Position numbers and translations under genes: made by a program | Source of the DNA: Nitrospira sp. | Lineage (GTDB): Bacteria > Nitrospirota > Nitrospiria > Nitrospirales > Nitrospiraceae | Length of the DNA: 32,120 bases | Direction: 5' to 3' | Assembly (NCBI GenBank): GCA_024998685.1 | Contig: JACOEH010000053.1 | Span: 1-32,120, forward strand | Shown here: positions 1 through 8,961 of the stretch, in pieces | Numbering within the stretch: the first letter of the stretch is position 1 | Layout of the letters: every line of letters starts with the position of its first letter | Notes under the pieces: generated by a model | The model's database searches: none | The model's input: the letters and a program-made list of their open reading frames with translations, nothing else | What the model was told of the DNA's origin: nothing

Positions 1-1
1 G

Positions 2-937
2 AAAAAAGGCGACCTCCTCGCCGAGATCAGCACACCGGACCTCGACGCCGAATATCGGCAGGCCATCAAGGATCTGGACTCGCAACGCGCCAAGTATCGG
101 CTCGCCGAGGTGACCGCGCAACGTTGGCGCGCCCTTCGCCCCAATCATGCCGTCTCTGAGCAGGCGATCACGGTGAAGGAACAAGAATTGAGAGCCCAGG
201 CGGCGGTGGTCGAGGCGGCGCATCACCAGGTCATGAACGTCGAAGCGTTCATTGGGTTCAAAAGGATCATCGCCCCCTTTGACGGCGTGGTCATCCAGCG
301 CAACATCAACGTCGGGGATTTGATCAGTAAAGAGGGGACTCTCCACACTCCCAATGCGAAAACCAACCTCTATACCGTGGCCGTCATCGATAAATTGCGC
401 CTCTTTATCAAGGTGCCGGCGTACTTCGGGCCCTTTCTTCGCCCAGGCTTGACGGCCGACGTGACGGTGCCGCAATTGCCCAATCGTCATTGGACCGCCA
501 AGTTTCTCACGGTCTCCCGTGGATTCGACGTTGCGACGCGGACGGCGACTTCGGTCTTTACGATCGACAATGAAGACCACGCGCTCTGGCCCGGTTCCTA
601 CGCCATAGTCCACCTTACGGCGCCAGTTGATCGGTCGGCCTTTGTCATCCCGACCAGCGCCCTAGTCTACGAAAAGGATGATGCCTTACAAGCGGCCGTG
701 CTGACGGAGGACAACCGCGCGCATTTCAAACCGATCACCGTGAGCAATCTCATGGACAGCGCGGTCGAGGTGTCAGCGGGGCTTTCCGCGAGCGACCGCC
801 TCATCGATAATCCTCTCCACACGTTGCTCGAAGGCGACCAGGTACGCATCGTCACGCCGAGGCCGGGGTATGAGCAGCGCAGGACGCTAGAAGAGTCCGA
901 GGGAAAGGCCACCATCACGATGGCCACGACCGATTGA
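2..937 (+). CDS. RND efflux periplasmic adaptor (HlyD/MFP family), 5'-truncated by window edge
   Basis: This is the C-terminal part of a membrane-fusion protein that bridges an inner-membrane RND pump to an outer-membrane channel. The frame is open from base 2, where it reads KKGDLLAEISTPDLDAEY, the end of the first lipoyl half. A helical hairpin follows (around VSEQAITVKEQELRAQAA). Next come the second lipoyl half (IIAPFDGVVIQRNINVGD) and beta-barrel and membrane-proximal segments ending near VRIVTPRPGY. The protein is clearly closer to the third adaptor (7137-8348) than to the second (1311-2645), and the resemblance continues past the stop codon into non-coding DNA. The true start lies left of the window. 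By analogy with the 7137 copy, an RND permease is expected immediately upstream. Substrate unknown. Confidence 0.93.
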   Translation, partial: KKGDLLAEISTPDLDAEYRQAIKDLDSQRAKYRLAEVTAQRWRALRPNHAVSEQAITVKEQELRAQAAVVEAAHHQVMNVEAFIGFKRIIAPFDGVVIQRNINVGDLISKEGTLHTPNAKTNLYTVAVIDKLRLFIKVPAYFGPFLRPGLTADVTVPQLPNRHWTAKFLTVSRGFDVATRTATSVFTIDNEDHALWPGSYAIVHLTAPVDRSAFVIPTSALVYEKDDALQAAVLTEDNRAHFKPITVSNLMDSAVEVSAGLSASDRLIDNPLHTLLEGDQVRIVTPRPGYEQRRTLEESEGKATITMATTD

Positions 938-952
938 CGGCACTCAACATAC

Positions 953-1202
953 CGGAGCCGAAAAAGCGACAACGGCCCTGATGAGTGTGGTGGTGATCAC
1001 TCACCGCTGATAGTCGATCCCTTGACCACGAGTAATCGAAAGATACCCTATTCATAGACTCCCTGCATTTCTATCCTGAACGTTCAGGCGTATCAGTTCA
1101 CACCATCTTTCTCTCGTGCCGTTACCACAAGAGCTTGCCTCGTTGAGTGGTGAGGGTTGTCTCCACCAGATTTGGTTAAGGCTGTCGCCACTGCATCGAC
1201 GA
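953..1202. repeat. Duplicated post-adaptor intergenic block, copy 1 (pairs with 8363-8619)
   Basis: This stretch after the first adaptor resembles the stretch after the third adaptor. Shared runs include taatcgaaagat, ccctattcatagact, gctcgtgccgtt-like and ctgcatcgacga segments in the same order. The two copies have diverged, with substitutions and small indels. A short minus-strand reading is partly shared (DNP..ST.QA.V.TAR.KD.VN pattern), so the block may contain an old gene relic, but no convincing intact gene is present. The rest of the 938-1310 gap holds nothing else recognisable. Confidence 0.7.
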
Positions 1203-1310
1203 GCTGTACAGCGAAGGCCGGTTCAAGCGAGTGAAGGGCGATGCCGAGATGGCGCAGGTGATGCCGAGCATGGCAAAATGCGGGAGAAACATATTGAAGG
1301 CGTTTCATTC

Positions 1311-2645
1311 ATGTCACAGGAGGCGCATAAGCACGACGAGCAGGCCGGCGCGATAGCGTCCGCGGGCATCCTCGTCCGATGTCAGCGCCACCTCCGTGAG
1401 TTCTGGAGACGCTGCAGTGTACCGCTCGAACCGATGACCGCCCGTCGCCGTGGAAGGGTTATTGCCTCTCTCGTGATTCTGCTGTGCGTGCTGTATCTCG
1501 GCTACCGTCTTTATGACGGCACAAACGACGCTGCGGAGCTTCACCACGGGACGATTGAAGAAACTGTCCCTGCCGTGACCGTCACCCTTCCCACGGCGGT
1601 GCCGCCGACCGAGACGATCACTCTTCCCGGCAACATTGTGGGTTGGTACGAAGCGCCGATTTACGCGCGTGTCACGGGTTATGTGAAGATGTGGTACAAG
1701 GACTACGGAGACCACGTGAAGGCAGGTGACCTCCTCGCCGAAATCAGCACGCCGGATCTCGACGCCGAATATCGGCAGACCAAGGCTAATCTGAAATCGG
1801 TGCGCGCCAGATATAAACTCGCCGAAGTGACGGCGAAACGCTTGATCGCGCTGCGCCCGACCTCTGCAGTTTCCGAACAGTCGATCACGGTGGAAGAACA
1901 ACACATGAAAACCCAGGCGGCTCTGGTCAAGGCAGCCGAGCAAAAGGTCAAGAACATCGAGGCGTTCATTGGGTTCAAAAAGATCCTTGCCCCCTTTGAC
2001 GGCGTGGTCGTCCAGCGCAACATCAACGTCGGAGATTTGGTCAGTAAGGAAGGGAATCTCAGTAACCCCAATGGGATCAGCAACCTCTATACCGTGGCCG
2101 TCATCGATAAATTGCGCCTCTTTGTCAATGTGCCGGAACGGTTCGCCCCGTTCCTCCATCCGGGCCTGACGGTCGATGTGACGGTGCCGCAATTGCCCGA
2201 TCGTCACTTTACCTTCAGCTTTCTGACCATCGCCCGTCACTTCGGGCTGAGTACACGTACTGCGACCACGGTCTTCACGATCGACAACGAAGATCACGCG
2301 CTCTGGCCAGGCTCTTACGCCCAGGTCCAGATCACGGCCCCGGTCGATCGGCAAGCCTTCACGATGCCGTACACCGCGCTGGTGTTTCAGGAGGGGGGTG
2401 CCCAAGTGGCTGTGCTGACGGAGGATGATCGCGTGCATTATAAGCGCATCACGATCAGCAAGCTTGACAACCAAATTATCGAAGTGGAAGAGGGGCTTTC
2501 CGCAAGCGACCGCATCATCGACAATCCGAGCAACGCATTGCTCGAAGGCGACAAGGTGCGTGTCGTCACGCCGGCATCCGGCGAGGACCTTCTCAACACT
2601 CGAGAATCTGCGTCACCACCGTCAGAGCCATCGGCTACACGGTGA
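1311..2645 (+). CDS. RND efflux periplasmic adaptor (HlyD/MFP family), second copy
   Basis: This is a complete adaptor of 444 aa from the chosen ATG (MSQEAHKHDE). It has a single N-terminal membrane anchor at about residues 50-66 (VIASLVILLCVLYLGY). The first lipoyl half follows (YARVTGYVKMWYKDYGD), then an alpha-hairpin, the second lipoyl half (ILAPFDGVVVQRNINVGD) and a beta-barrel domain (FTIDNEDHALWPGSYAQV). Start choice is uncertain. The frame is open further upstream to 1116, but that part lies in the duplicated non-coding block. An internal ATG at 1434 (MTARRRGRV) matches the start of the third adaptor better. No strong ribosome site is visible at either. It is the most divergent of the three adaptors here, and no permease gene adjoins it; the next gene is on the opposite strand. 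Its partner pump may be the 3955 permease. Confidence 0.9.
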   Translation: MSQEAHKHDEQAGAIASAGILVRCQRHLREFWRRCSVPLEPMTARRRGRVIASLVILLCVLYLGYRLYDGTNDAAELHHGTIEETVPAVTVTLPTAVPPTETITLPGNIVGWYEAPIYARVTGYVKMWYKDYGDHVKAGDLLAEISTPDLDAEYRQTKANLKSVRARYKLAEVTAKRLIALRPTSAVSEQSITVEEQHMKTQAALVKAAEQKVKNIEAFIGFKKILAPFDGVVVQRNINVGDLVSKEGNLSNPNGISNLYTVAVIDKLRLFVNVPERFAPFLHPGLTVDVTVPQLPDRHFTFSFLTIARHFGLSTRTATTVFTIDNEDHALWPGSYAQVQITAPVDRQAFTMPYTALVFQEGGAQVAVLTEDDRVHYKRITISKLDNQIIEVEEGLSASDRIIDNPSNALLEGDKVRVVTPASGEDLLNTRESASPPSEPSATR

Positions 2646-2764
2646 CGGGGGCTTTCAAAGGATTCTGATCGCCTGGCCGAATCGGCACTCAAGTGAATGT
2701 CGATCGGACTCCGCTCAGCAAGAAGGGTGGAGGCCATGGCAAACGCTTTTCAGCATGATTGTGA

Positions 2765-3649
2765 TTACCCCCTGTCTTCAAGGAGAAATCGCCGTTTGGG
2801 TTCACGGTTCAACGGCCTCGACGGAAGCTCAATAAACGTATAACCCCAGACTTCGCGCATCGCCGACCGGAGGACGAGCCACCGTTCAGTCGCTCGTCCT
2901 GTGGACAGTTCCATGATCCCGGAGATCGGACCGACAGGTTCCAAAGCCCCGCTGTTCTGTAGCCCATAGCCGTCACTGGTGTTGTACGCCAGTACGCGAC
3001 AGGAGTCTTCAGACTCGACCATGCCGACAACCTCTTTCATCGATATCCCGGAATGTTCGTCTTCGTCGATCATCATGTCGGATGTGGACTGCCGAATCTC
3101 TTCCTGCAGATAATAGACCTTCGCGTTCAACTCTTCAGAAATCAGGACTTGCAGCGCCGTGATGACGAAGCCCTTATCCGGCGTCATACAGGAACTGGCC
3201 GACTGATCGCTGCTCATCGCGTCGGCCGCTTTCCATTTAAGGAGAGATGTGATTCCCTTTCCCACGGCCACCAGAAACTGGGCTCTTGCGCCCAATAGGT
3301 CGCGCTCCGTGAGACCGTACACATAATGCGGCCGGGAGTGGGCCATTGACTGCGGCTGGGTCGTCTTTTGGTGAAGGCGTTTGAGGGGAATGAGGTTCGT
3401 ACGGTGGCCGAGAAGGAGAACTTCTTCGTCGTCCCGAGGCGGCTGAGCAAATGGAATGAGAATACGGTCGCCCTCTCGCTGAGCGGGATAGAACCGGATG
3501 TGGCCGTCGAGAAAGCTCAAATTTTCCGCATCTGCCATTGGCACCGTTGGGAGCAACGAGATCGTCCAAAGGAATAGGATCGAAACCACCTGTCTGAGAC
3601 TGCCCGTAAGATCCGTTCTTTCATCACGAGAGTCCCGTTTGGCTTGCAT
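2765..3649 (-). CDS. Hypothetical exported protein
   Basis: I do not recognise this family. The 294-aa product starts with a charged stretch (MQAKRDSRDERTDL) and then a hydrophobic segment at about residues 21-40 (VVSILFLWTISLLPTVPMADA) that reads like a Sec signal peptide ending at ADA. The mature part is mixed alpha/beta, with an acidic patch (MMIDEDEHSG) and no transmembrane segments. Two Cys residues (SASSCMTPD and SEDSCRVLAY) could pair after export. It lies antisense between the second adaptor and the RND permease, convergent with the adaptor and divergent from the permease. It is probably periplasmic or envelope-associated and might serve the efflux system, but this is a guess from position only. 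Confidence 0.75.
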   Translation of the reverse strand: MQAKRDSRDERTDLTGSLRQVVSILFLWTISLLPTVPMADAENLSFLDGHIRFYPAQREGDRILIPFAQPPRDDEEVLLLGHRTNLIPLKRLHQKTTQPQSMAHSRPHYVYGLTERDLLGARAQFLVAVGKGITSLLKWKAADAMSSDQSASSCMTPDKGFVITALQVLISEELNAKVYYLQEEIRQSTSDMMIDEDEHSGISMKEVVGMVESEDSCRVLAYNTSDGYGLQNSGALEPVGPISGIMELSTGRATERWLVLRSAMREVWGYTFIELPSRPLNREPKRRFLLEDRG

Positions 3650-3786
3650 TGATTTTGTCGGTTCGGTCAGATTGCACGAAATCGTAACCAGGGTATGGTT
3701 TTACCGTTCACCGCCATGCTTCGTCACACGACTGTGACTTGCAGAGGCCAGCGCGTCACGAGGCGCACTCATAGGCAAATAGCTAT

Positions 3787-3815
3787 TTTACGGCTGAGGG
3801 TGGAGACTGTATACT
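3787..3815 (+). promoter_or_regulatory. Candidate sigma70-type promoter for the RND permease operon
   Basis: TTTACG (3787-3792) and TATACT (3810-3815) are separated by 17 bases, giving 4/6 and 5/6 matches to the consensus. It lies in the 305-base divergent gap (3650-3954) between the exported-protein gene and the permease, about 140 bases before the permease start. Nothing else stands out in that gap. Prediction from sequence only. Confidence 0.35.
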
Positions 3816-3954
3816 GCCGCCGAGGTCGCTCTGACCTTCTCCGTTAATATTGCTTGAAAATGCTCGATCGGACAAGGACATTCTGCGTGATCGAAGAATT
3901 CGCCGCCGCTGAGGGGGCGACATCTCTCAAGACCATGGTCGGCGGACTTCACCT

Positions 3955-6900
3955 ATGAACCAGCTTGTCCTCATTGCTCTCAGACGGCCGTACACATTCG
4001 TCGTGCTGGCCATTCTGATCGTGCTGTTCGGGTCCCTGACAATCCAAGACATGCCGACCGATGTCTTTCCATACATCAATATTCCCGTCACGTCCGTGGT
4101 TTGGATCTACAGCGGGATGTTGCCTCAGAAAGTGGAAGGGCGCATCACGTATATGTTCGAACGCTTCGTCACCTCGACAGTGGAAGGGATCAAGTATCTT
4201 CATAGTCACTCCTACTATGGCATCAGCATCACCAATATTTTTCTGCAAGATAGCGTGGATGTGGGTCGGGCTGAAGCGGATATCACGGCGATTGCACAGA
4301 ACGTGGTCAAAGCGCTCCCACCCGATATCTCCCCCCCCATGATCATGCGTCTCGCCCCATCGTCGATCCCGGTGGCGATGCTGCAAGTGAGTTCCGATAC
4401 GATGACACCGGCGGAACTCTATAATCTCGCCTACATGCGGATCCGTCCCCTGCTCGTGACGGTACCCGGCGTGATCGTGCCGCATCCGTACGGGGGCCAG
4501 CCCATGCAGGTCATGGTCAACCTCGACCAGCAGCAATTGCTCGCCCGCCATATCACTCCGGCCGATGTGCACGACGTGCTTCGGCAACAATACCTCATCC
4601 TCCCGTCAGGAGACGTCAAGATCAAGCAAACCGACTGGATCGTCCAGACCAACGCCTCACCGATGAAGATCGAGGATTTCGAGAATATTCCGATCAAGCG
4701 GGACGGCAATGCGTTCGTCTATATGCGCGATCTCGGCACGGTCCGCCTTATGGGACAGGTGCAACAGAACGCGGTGGTGGTGGATGGCAAACAGGTGGTC
4801 ACCATCGTCGTCATGAAGAGCACGGAGGCGTCCACCTTGAGCGTGGTGGACGGGATCAAACAGATGATCCCGCGCATCCAGAAGATCGTTCCGAAAGGCG
4901 TGAAGATCACACTCCTCGACGACGCATCGGCGTTCGTCAAGGACGCGATTGCGGACGTTCTCCACGAAATGTTGTCCGCCGGCGCGCTGGTCGGCTTCAT
5001 CGTGTTGGTGCTCTTGGGATCCTGGCGGCCGACGGTCATCATCGCCACGTCGATCCCTCTCTCCATCCTGACCGCCATCATCGGCCTCCATTGGCTTGGT
5101 GAGACGATCAATGTGATGACCTTGGGTGGCCTGGCGCTGGCCGTCGGGATTCTGGTTGATGATGCCACGGTGATGATCGAGAATATCGATCGCCATATCG
5201 AAATGGGAAAGGAGTTGGAGCAGGCGATCGTCGATGCCGCCAATGAAATCGTCGTTCCGACGCTCGTCTCCACTCTCGCCATCGCGATCGTCTGGTTGCC
5301 GCTCTTCAGGCTCAGCGGCGTGTCCGGCTGGCTGTTCATGCCGATGGCGGAGGCGGTCATCATTGCCATGCTCGCCTCCTTCATCCTGTCACGCACGCTT
5401 GTGCCGACCATGGCGAAATACTTGCTCGTCAAGGGCCACCAGGCGCCACCGGAGCATCAAGCCGGCCGGGGCGCCGACGTGGCGAGACTGCCGGGCTTCT
5501 TCACCCGCTTTCAAGCCGGCTTCGACCGTCGCTTTAATCGATTTCGCGAAGTCTATGGAGAGTTGCTCGAACAGGCCGTGGCTCGTCGTCGCCTCTTCGT
5601 CACTATTTCGCTGGCCATCGCGGTGGGCTCCTTTTCCCTCTTTTACTTACTGGGACGCGACTATTTCCCCGAGATTCGTTCGGGGGTCATTCAGATGCAT
5701 CTGCGCGCGCCGCTCGGTACGCGCATCGAAGTATCGGCACGTATCGCCTCGCTGGTCTCCGAAGACATCTCGTCGTTGCTGCCGGGTCAGGTGGAAAAGG
5801 TCGTCAGCAATTGCGGGCTGCCGGCCGGACCGCATAACCTCGCTTTTATTCCGACGCCCACGATCGGCTCTCAGGATTGCGATCTGACGATCCTCTTGAA
5901 GAACGGCAAGTCGCCTGTGTGGGAGTACCGCCGCATCCTCCGGAAGGGCTTAAATGAACGCTATCCCGGAACCGAGTTCACCTTTCAGCCTTCCGATCTG
6001 ACGGCGAAGATCCTCAACTTCGGCGAGCCCGCACCGATCGATGTGCAGATCAACGGCCCGGATTACTATCCGAACTACGAGTTCGCCCGCAAATTAGTGG
6101 GCCGGTTGCGTCGGATCCCCGGCGCCTCGGACGTGGTGATCCAGCAGACGATGCATACGCCGACCATCATGGTCGAAGGCAACCGCACGTTCGGACTCGG
6201 CGTGAAGAAGACCGAAAAGGACATTGCCGACAATCTCCTTTTGACGACCGCCGGAAGTCAACAAGTCGACCAGCTCTATTGGCTTGATCCTGCAACCGGC
6301 TTCTCGTATATGATCAACGTCTACATCCCGCAGCCGCAGATCAATAGCATCAATAGCCTCAAGACCATCCCGGTCGGTTCCACCGACCATCAGTCCGAGC
6401 GTGCGGTGGAGCTGCTCGGGAATTTAGCCAGCCTCTCACCGGTGGGAACACCCGGGGTGGTCACGCACGGGAACATTATGCCGTTGTTCGACATCTATAT
6501 TTCCGCCGAAGGGCGTGACCTCGGCGCAGTGTTGGAGGATGTCGAGGAGATCACTCATGACATGGAGAAGGAGTTGCCCGACAGTGCGGAGATCCAAATC
6601 CATGGCCAAGCCTCCCTCATGCATGATGCCTATGCTGAATTGGTTTTCGGCCTGCTGGCCGCGATCGTGCTGGTCTATCTGCTGATCGTCGTCAACTTCC
6701 AGTCCTGGCTCGATCCCTTCATCATCATCACGGCTTTGCCCGGCGCACTGGCGGGCATTGCCTGGTCGTTGTTCCTGACCCATACGCGTCTGTCGGAACC
6801 GGCGCTTACGGGCGCCATCATGTGCATGGGCACGGCGACCGCCAATTCGATCCTCGTTGTCTCCTATGCACGTGACCAGCTCCAAGAACACGGCGACGCA

Positions 6901-7137
6901 CTGCGGGCCGCGATCGAAGCCGGGAAGACCCGCTTTCGCCCCGTGCTCATGACGGCGTCGGCCATGATCTTGGGGATGGTCCCCATGGCGACCGGGTATT
7001 CGCAGAATGCACCGCTGGGTCGGGCCGTCATCGGTGGCTTGCTCGCGGCGACCGTTTTTACCCTGTTCTTCGTGCCCTGCGTGTACGCGATTGTCTACAG
7101 CCGGCGGATGGCTCGGCAAAAGGCATCGGCTCCGTGA
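3955..7137 (+). CDS. RND-family efflux permease (AcrB/HAE-like, inner membrane)
   Basis: This is a 1060-aa pump, close to the about 1050 aa of AcrB, with the standard RND plan. TM1 is at the N-terminus (FVVLAILIVLFGSL). A large periplasmic loop follows, then a TM2-7 block, a second periplasmic loop and TM8-12. TM4 carries the proton-relay pair Asp402-Asp403 in GILVDDATVMIENI. In TM10 the position of AcrB Lys940 is Ala963 (GTATANSILVVSYA), as I recall for some uncharacterised RND permeases. The N-terminal loop begins DMPTDVFPYINIPV, typical of the superfamily. The stop overlaps the next adaptor start (TGATG), so the two are translated together. No outer-membrane TolC-type gene is in the window. 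Substrate (drug, lipid or metal) cannot be read from sequence; it lacks the His/Met-rich features expected of metal pumps. Confidence 0.95.
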   Translation: MNQLVLIALRRPYTFVVLAILIVLFGSLTIQDMPTDVFPYINIPVTSVVWIYSGMLPQKVEGRITYMFERFVTSTVEGIKYLHSHSYYGISITNIFLQDSVDVGRAEADITAIAQNVVKALPPDISPPMIMRLAPSSIPVAMLQVSSDTMTPAELYNLAYMRIRPLLVTVPGVIVPHPYGGQPMQVMVNLDQQQLLARHITPADVHDVLRQQYLILPSGDVKIKQTDWIVQTNASPMKIEDFENIPIKRDGNAFVYMRDLGTVRLMGQVQQNAVVVDGKQVVTIVVMKSTEASTLSVVDGIKQMIPRIQKIVPKGVKITLLDDASAFVKDAIADVLHEMLSAGALVGFIVLVLLGSWRPTVIIATSIPLSILTAIIGLHWLGETINVMTLGGLALAVGILVDDATVMIENIDRHIEMGKELEQAIVDAANEIVVPTLVSTLAIAIVWLPLFRLSGVSGWLFMPMAEAVIIAMLASFILSRTLVPTMAKYLLVKGHQAPPEHQAGRGADVARLPGFFTRFQAGFDRRFNRFREVYGELLEQAVARRRLFVTISLAIAVGSFSLFYLLGRDYFPEIRSGVIQMHLRAPLGTRIEVSARIASLVSEDISSLLPGQVEKVVSNCGLPAGPHNLAFIPTPTIGSQDCDLTILLKNGKSPVWEYRRILRKGLNERYPGTEFTFQPSDLTAKILNFGEPAPIDVQINGPDYYPNYEFARKLVGRLRRIPGASDVVIQQTMHTPTIMVEGNRTFGLGVKKTEKDIADNLLLTTAGSQQVDQLYWLDPATGFSYMINVYIPQPQINSINSLKTIPVGSTDHQSERAVELLGNLASLSPVGTPGVVTHGNIMPLFDIYISAEGRDLGAVLEDVEEITHDMEKELPDSAEIQIHGQASLMHDAYAELVFGLLAAIVLVYLLIVVNFQSWLDPFIIITALPGALAGIAWSLFLTHTRLSEPALTGAIMCMGTATANSILVVSYARDQLQEHGDALRAAIEAGKTRFRPVLMTASAMILGMVPMATGYSQNAPLGRAVIGGLLAATVFTLFFVPCVYAIVYSRRMARQKASAP

Positions 7138-8348
7138 TGAAGGCACTCCGCAGAAAGCACGTTGCGTTGTTGGCGATCTTGTTGTTGCTCTATCTTGGGT
7201 ATAGAGTTTATGAGAGCAGAAGCGACGCCGCGACGCTCCGCGACGCGACGCTTAAAGGCGCCGTTCCCACCGTGGCCGTCGTCTCTCCCACGCCAGTGTC
7301 GGCTACCGAGAGTATCACGCTTCCCGGCACTATTGAGGGCTGGTATGAAGCGCCGATCTACGCGCGAGTCACGGGTTATGTGAAGATGTGGTATAAGCGT
7401 TATGGAGACGGAGTAAAGAAGGGAGACGTCCTCGCCGAAATCAGCACGCCGGATCTCGACGCGGAATATCGGCAGGCAACAAAAGATCTTGAATCGGAAC
7501 GCGCCAAGTATCGGCTCGCCGCGGTGACTGCGAAACGTTGGGTCGCGCTTCGCCCCAATCATGCGGTCTCTGAGCAGTCGATCACGGTGAAGGAACAAGA
7601 ACTGAGAGCCCAGGCTGCGGTCGTCGAGGCCGCGGAGCAACAGGTCAAGAATATCGAGGCGTTCATTGGGTTCAAAGCAATCATCGCCCCCTTTGACGGC
7701 GTGGTGATCCAGCGCAACATCAACGTCGGCGACTTGGTCAGCAAGAAAGGTAATCTCAGCACGCCCAATGCGATCACCAACCTTTTTACGGTGGCCGTTG
7801 TCGATAAATTGCGCCTCTTTGTCGATGTGCCGGAGTTCTTCGGGCCCTTCCTTCACCCAGGCTTGACGGCCGACGTGACCGTGCCGCAATTGCCCAATCG
7901 TCATTGGATCGCCAAGTTCCTCACTGTCGCCCGTGGATTCGACGTTGCGACACGGACGGCGACTACGGTCTTTACGATCGACAATGAAGACCATGCGCTC
8001 TGGCCGGGTTCCTACGCCGGAGTCCACCTTACGGCACCCGTCGATCGGCAGGCCTTGGTCATCCCGACCAGCGCTTTGGTATATCAGGAGCAGGGCATGC
8101 AAGTGGCCGTAGTGACGGAGGACAACCACGCGCATTTTAAACCGATCACCGTGACTCAACTCATGGACAATGCGGTCGAGGTGGCGGAGGGGCTTTCCGC
8201 GAGCGACCGTGTCATCAACAATCCCAGCGCCACGTTGCTCGAAGGCGACCAGGTACGCATCGTCACGCCTAGACCGGGCTATGACCTCGTCACGACGGAA
8301 GAGTCTGAGGGCAAAGACAGGATCATCACGGTGACCACGGCCGACTGA
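7137..8348 (+). CDS. RND efflux periplasmic adaptor (HlyD/MFP family), third copy
   Basis: This 403-aa membrane-fusion protein is coupled to the permease by a TGATG overlap. A GTG one codon earlier (7134) is a possible alternative start. Residues 9-24 (VALLAILLLLYLGYRV) form the N-terminal anchor. The lipoyl halves (YARVTGYVKMWYKRYGD; IIAPFDGVVIQRNINVGD) flank an alpha-hairpin with Gln/Glu/Ala-rich helices, and a beta-barrel with the shared string FTIDNEDHALWPGSYA follows. It is the presumed partner of the 3955-7137 permease. It is nearly co-linear with the truncated adaptor at the left edge, and both are followed by the same kind of intergenic block, which indicates module duplication. Confidence 0.94.
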   Translation: MKALRRKHVALLAILLLLYLGYRVYESRSDAATLRDATLKGAVPTVAVVSPTPVSATESITLPGTIEGWYEAPIYARVTGYVKMWYKRYGDGVKKGDVLAEISTPDLDAEYRQATKDLESERAKYRLAAVTAKRWVALRPNHAVSEQSITVKEQELRAQAAVVEAAEQQVKNIEAFIGFKAIIAPFDGVVIQRNINVGDLVSKKGNLSTPNAITNLFTVAVVDKLRLFVDVPEFFGPFLHPGLTADVTVPQLPNRHWIAKFLTVARGFDVATRTATTVFTIDNEDHALWPGSYAGVHLTAPVDRQALVIPTSALVYQEQGMQVAVVTEDNHAHFKPITVTQLMDNAVEVAEGLSASDRVINNPSATLLEGDQVRIVTPRPGYDLVTTEESEGKDRIITVTTAD

Positions 8349-8362
8349 CCCGCTCCGCACGC

Positions 8363-8619
8363 TGGAGCCGAGGAAGCGACAGTGCCGTGATGTGTTTTGT
8401 TTGGTGGTGATTGCTCACTGTTGTCGGCCCTTCGGGCCACGATCGGCAACTAATCGAAAGATGCCCTATTCATAGACTCTCTGCATTTCTGTCTCGAACA
8501 TTCAGACTTATAGGTTCACGTCATCCTTCGCTCGTGCCGTTCCCACAATCGCTTGCATCGTTGAGCGGTATGGGTTGTCCCGCAAGCTCGGGTTAAGGCT
8601 GTCGTCACTGCATCGACGA
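8363..8619. repeat. Duplicated post-adaptor intergenic block, copy 2 (pairs with 953-1202)
   Basis: This is the diverged counterpart of the block after the first adaptor. It additionally holds a small GC hairpin (cggcccttcgggccacg, about 8426-8442) that copy 1 lacks. No T-run follows the hairpin, so it is not a clear intrinsic terminator. The right end stops about where the damaged toxin gene begins on the other strand. Confidence 0.7.
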
Positions 8620-8961
8620 TTGGTCCAAACGAACCGCCTCGTTCTTGCCATCTTGGCTACATGCACGGAAGCAAACTCGATTCCTCTGGCGTGGTGAATT
8701 TCTAATACACCGTGCGCATGTCCGGAGACGAGGAAAGGGGACATCGCCGCAACCACCGTATAGAAAGTCTGGAACGTTCGGCGAGTGAAGCTCAGCGAGG
8801 ATTGTGCGTTCGTTTTCAGGACAAGGGAATCCGCGCTTGAGAATATCATGATACCCAGATGCTAAGCCGATCTGATCGTTAACATGGATCGCTTCGTGGT
8901 TGCGCTCCTGGAGCCAAGCTGCGAGACCTGGCGGAAGGTTCGCGTCCACGAGAAATTTCAT
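8605..8961 (-). pseudogene. DUF5615 (PIN-like, Mut7-C-related) toxin, damaged
   Basis: The first about 42 residues (MKFLVDANLPPGLAAWLQER, then NHEAIHVND) match the DUF5615 PIN-like nuclease family, including the N-terminal acidic residue in FLVDANLP. After about residue 42 the frame continues into Cys/Arg/Pro-rich sequence (CARCIRNSPRQRN) unlike the family. The expected later TKDxDF-type acidic motif is absent. A neighbouring frame from about 8849 offers LVLKTNAQSSL, which may be the shifted remainder but is also degenerate. The ATG overlaps the stop of the upstream DUF433 reading (ATGA), as in intact pairs of this type. Probably inactive. A divergent but whole small protein cannot be excluded. 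Confidence 0.6.

Noticed and set aside
1116-1310. Possible N-terminal extension of the second adaptor
   Set aside because: It lies largely in the duplicated non-coding block and the extra residues are unlike any adaptor N-terminus; ATG 1311 or 1434 is more likely.
1314-2474. Long minus-strand open frame (386 codons) opposite the second adaptor
   Set aside because: It mirrors a clear adaptor gene, is rich in Arg/His/Asp as antisense frames of GC-rich genes are, and has no family features. A similar frame lies opposite the third adaptor (7095-8360).
6436-7146. Minus-strand open frame of 236 codons
   Set aside because: Shadow of the RND permease C-terminal half; composition typical of antisense frames.
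8426-8442. GGCCC-TTCG-type hairpin after the third adaptor as terminator
   Set aside because: The stem is short and no T-run follows; kept only as a remark on the repeat block.
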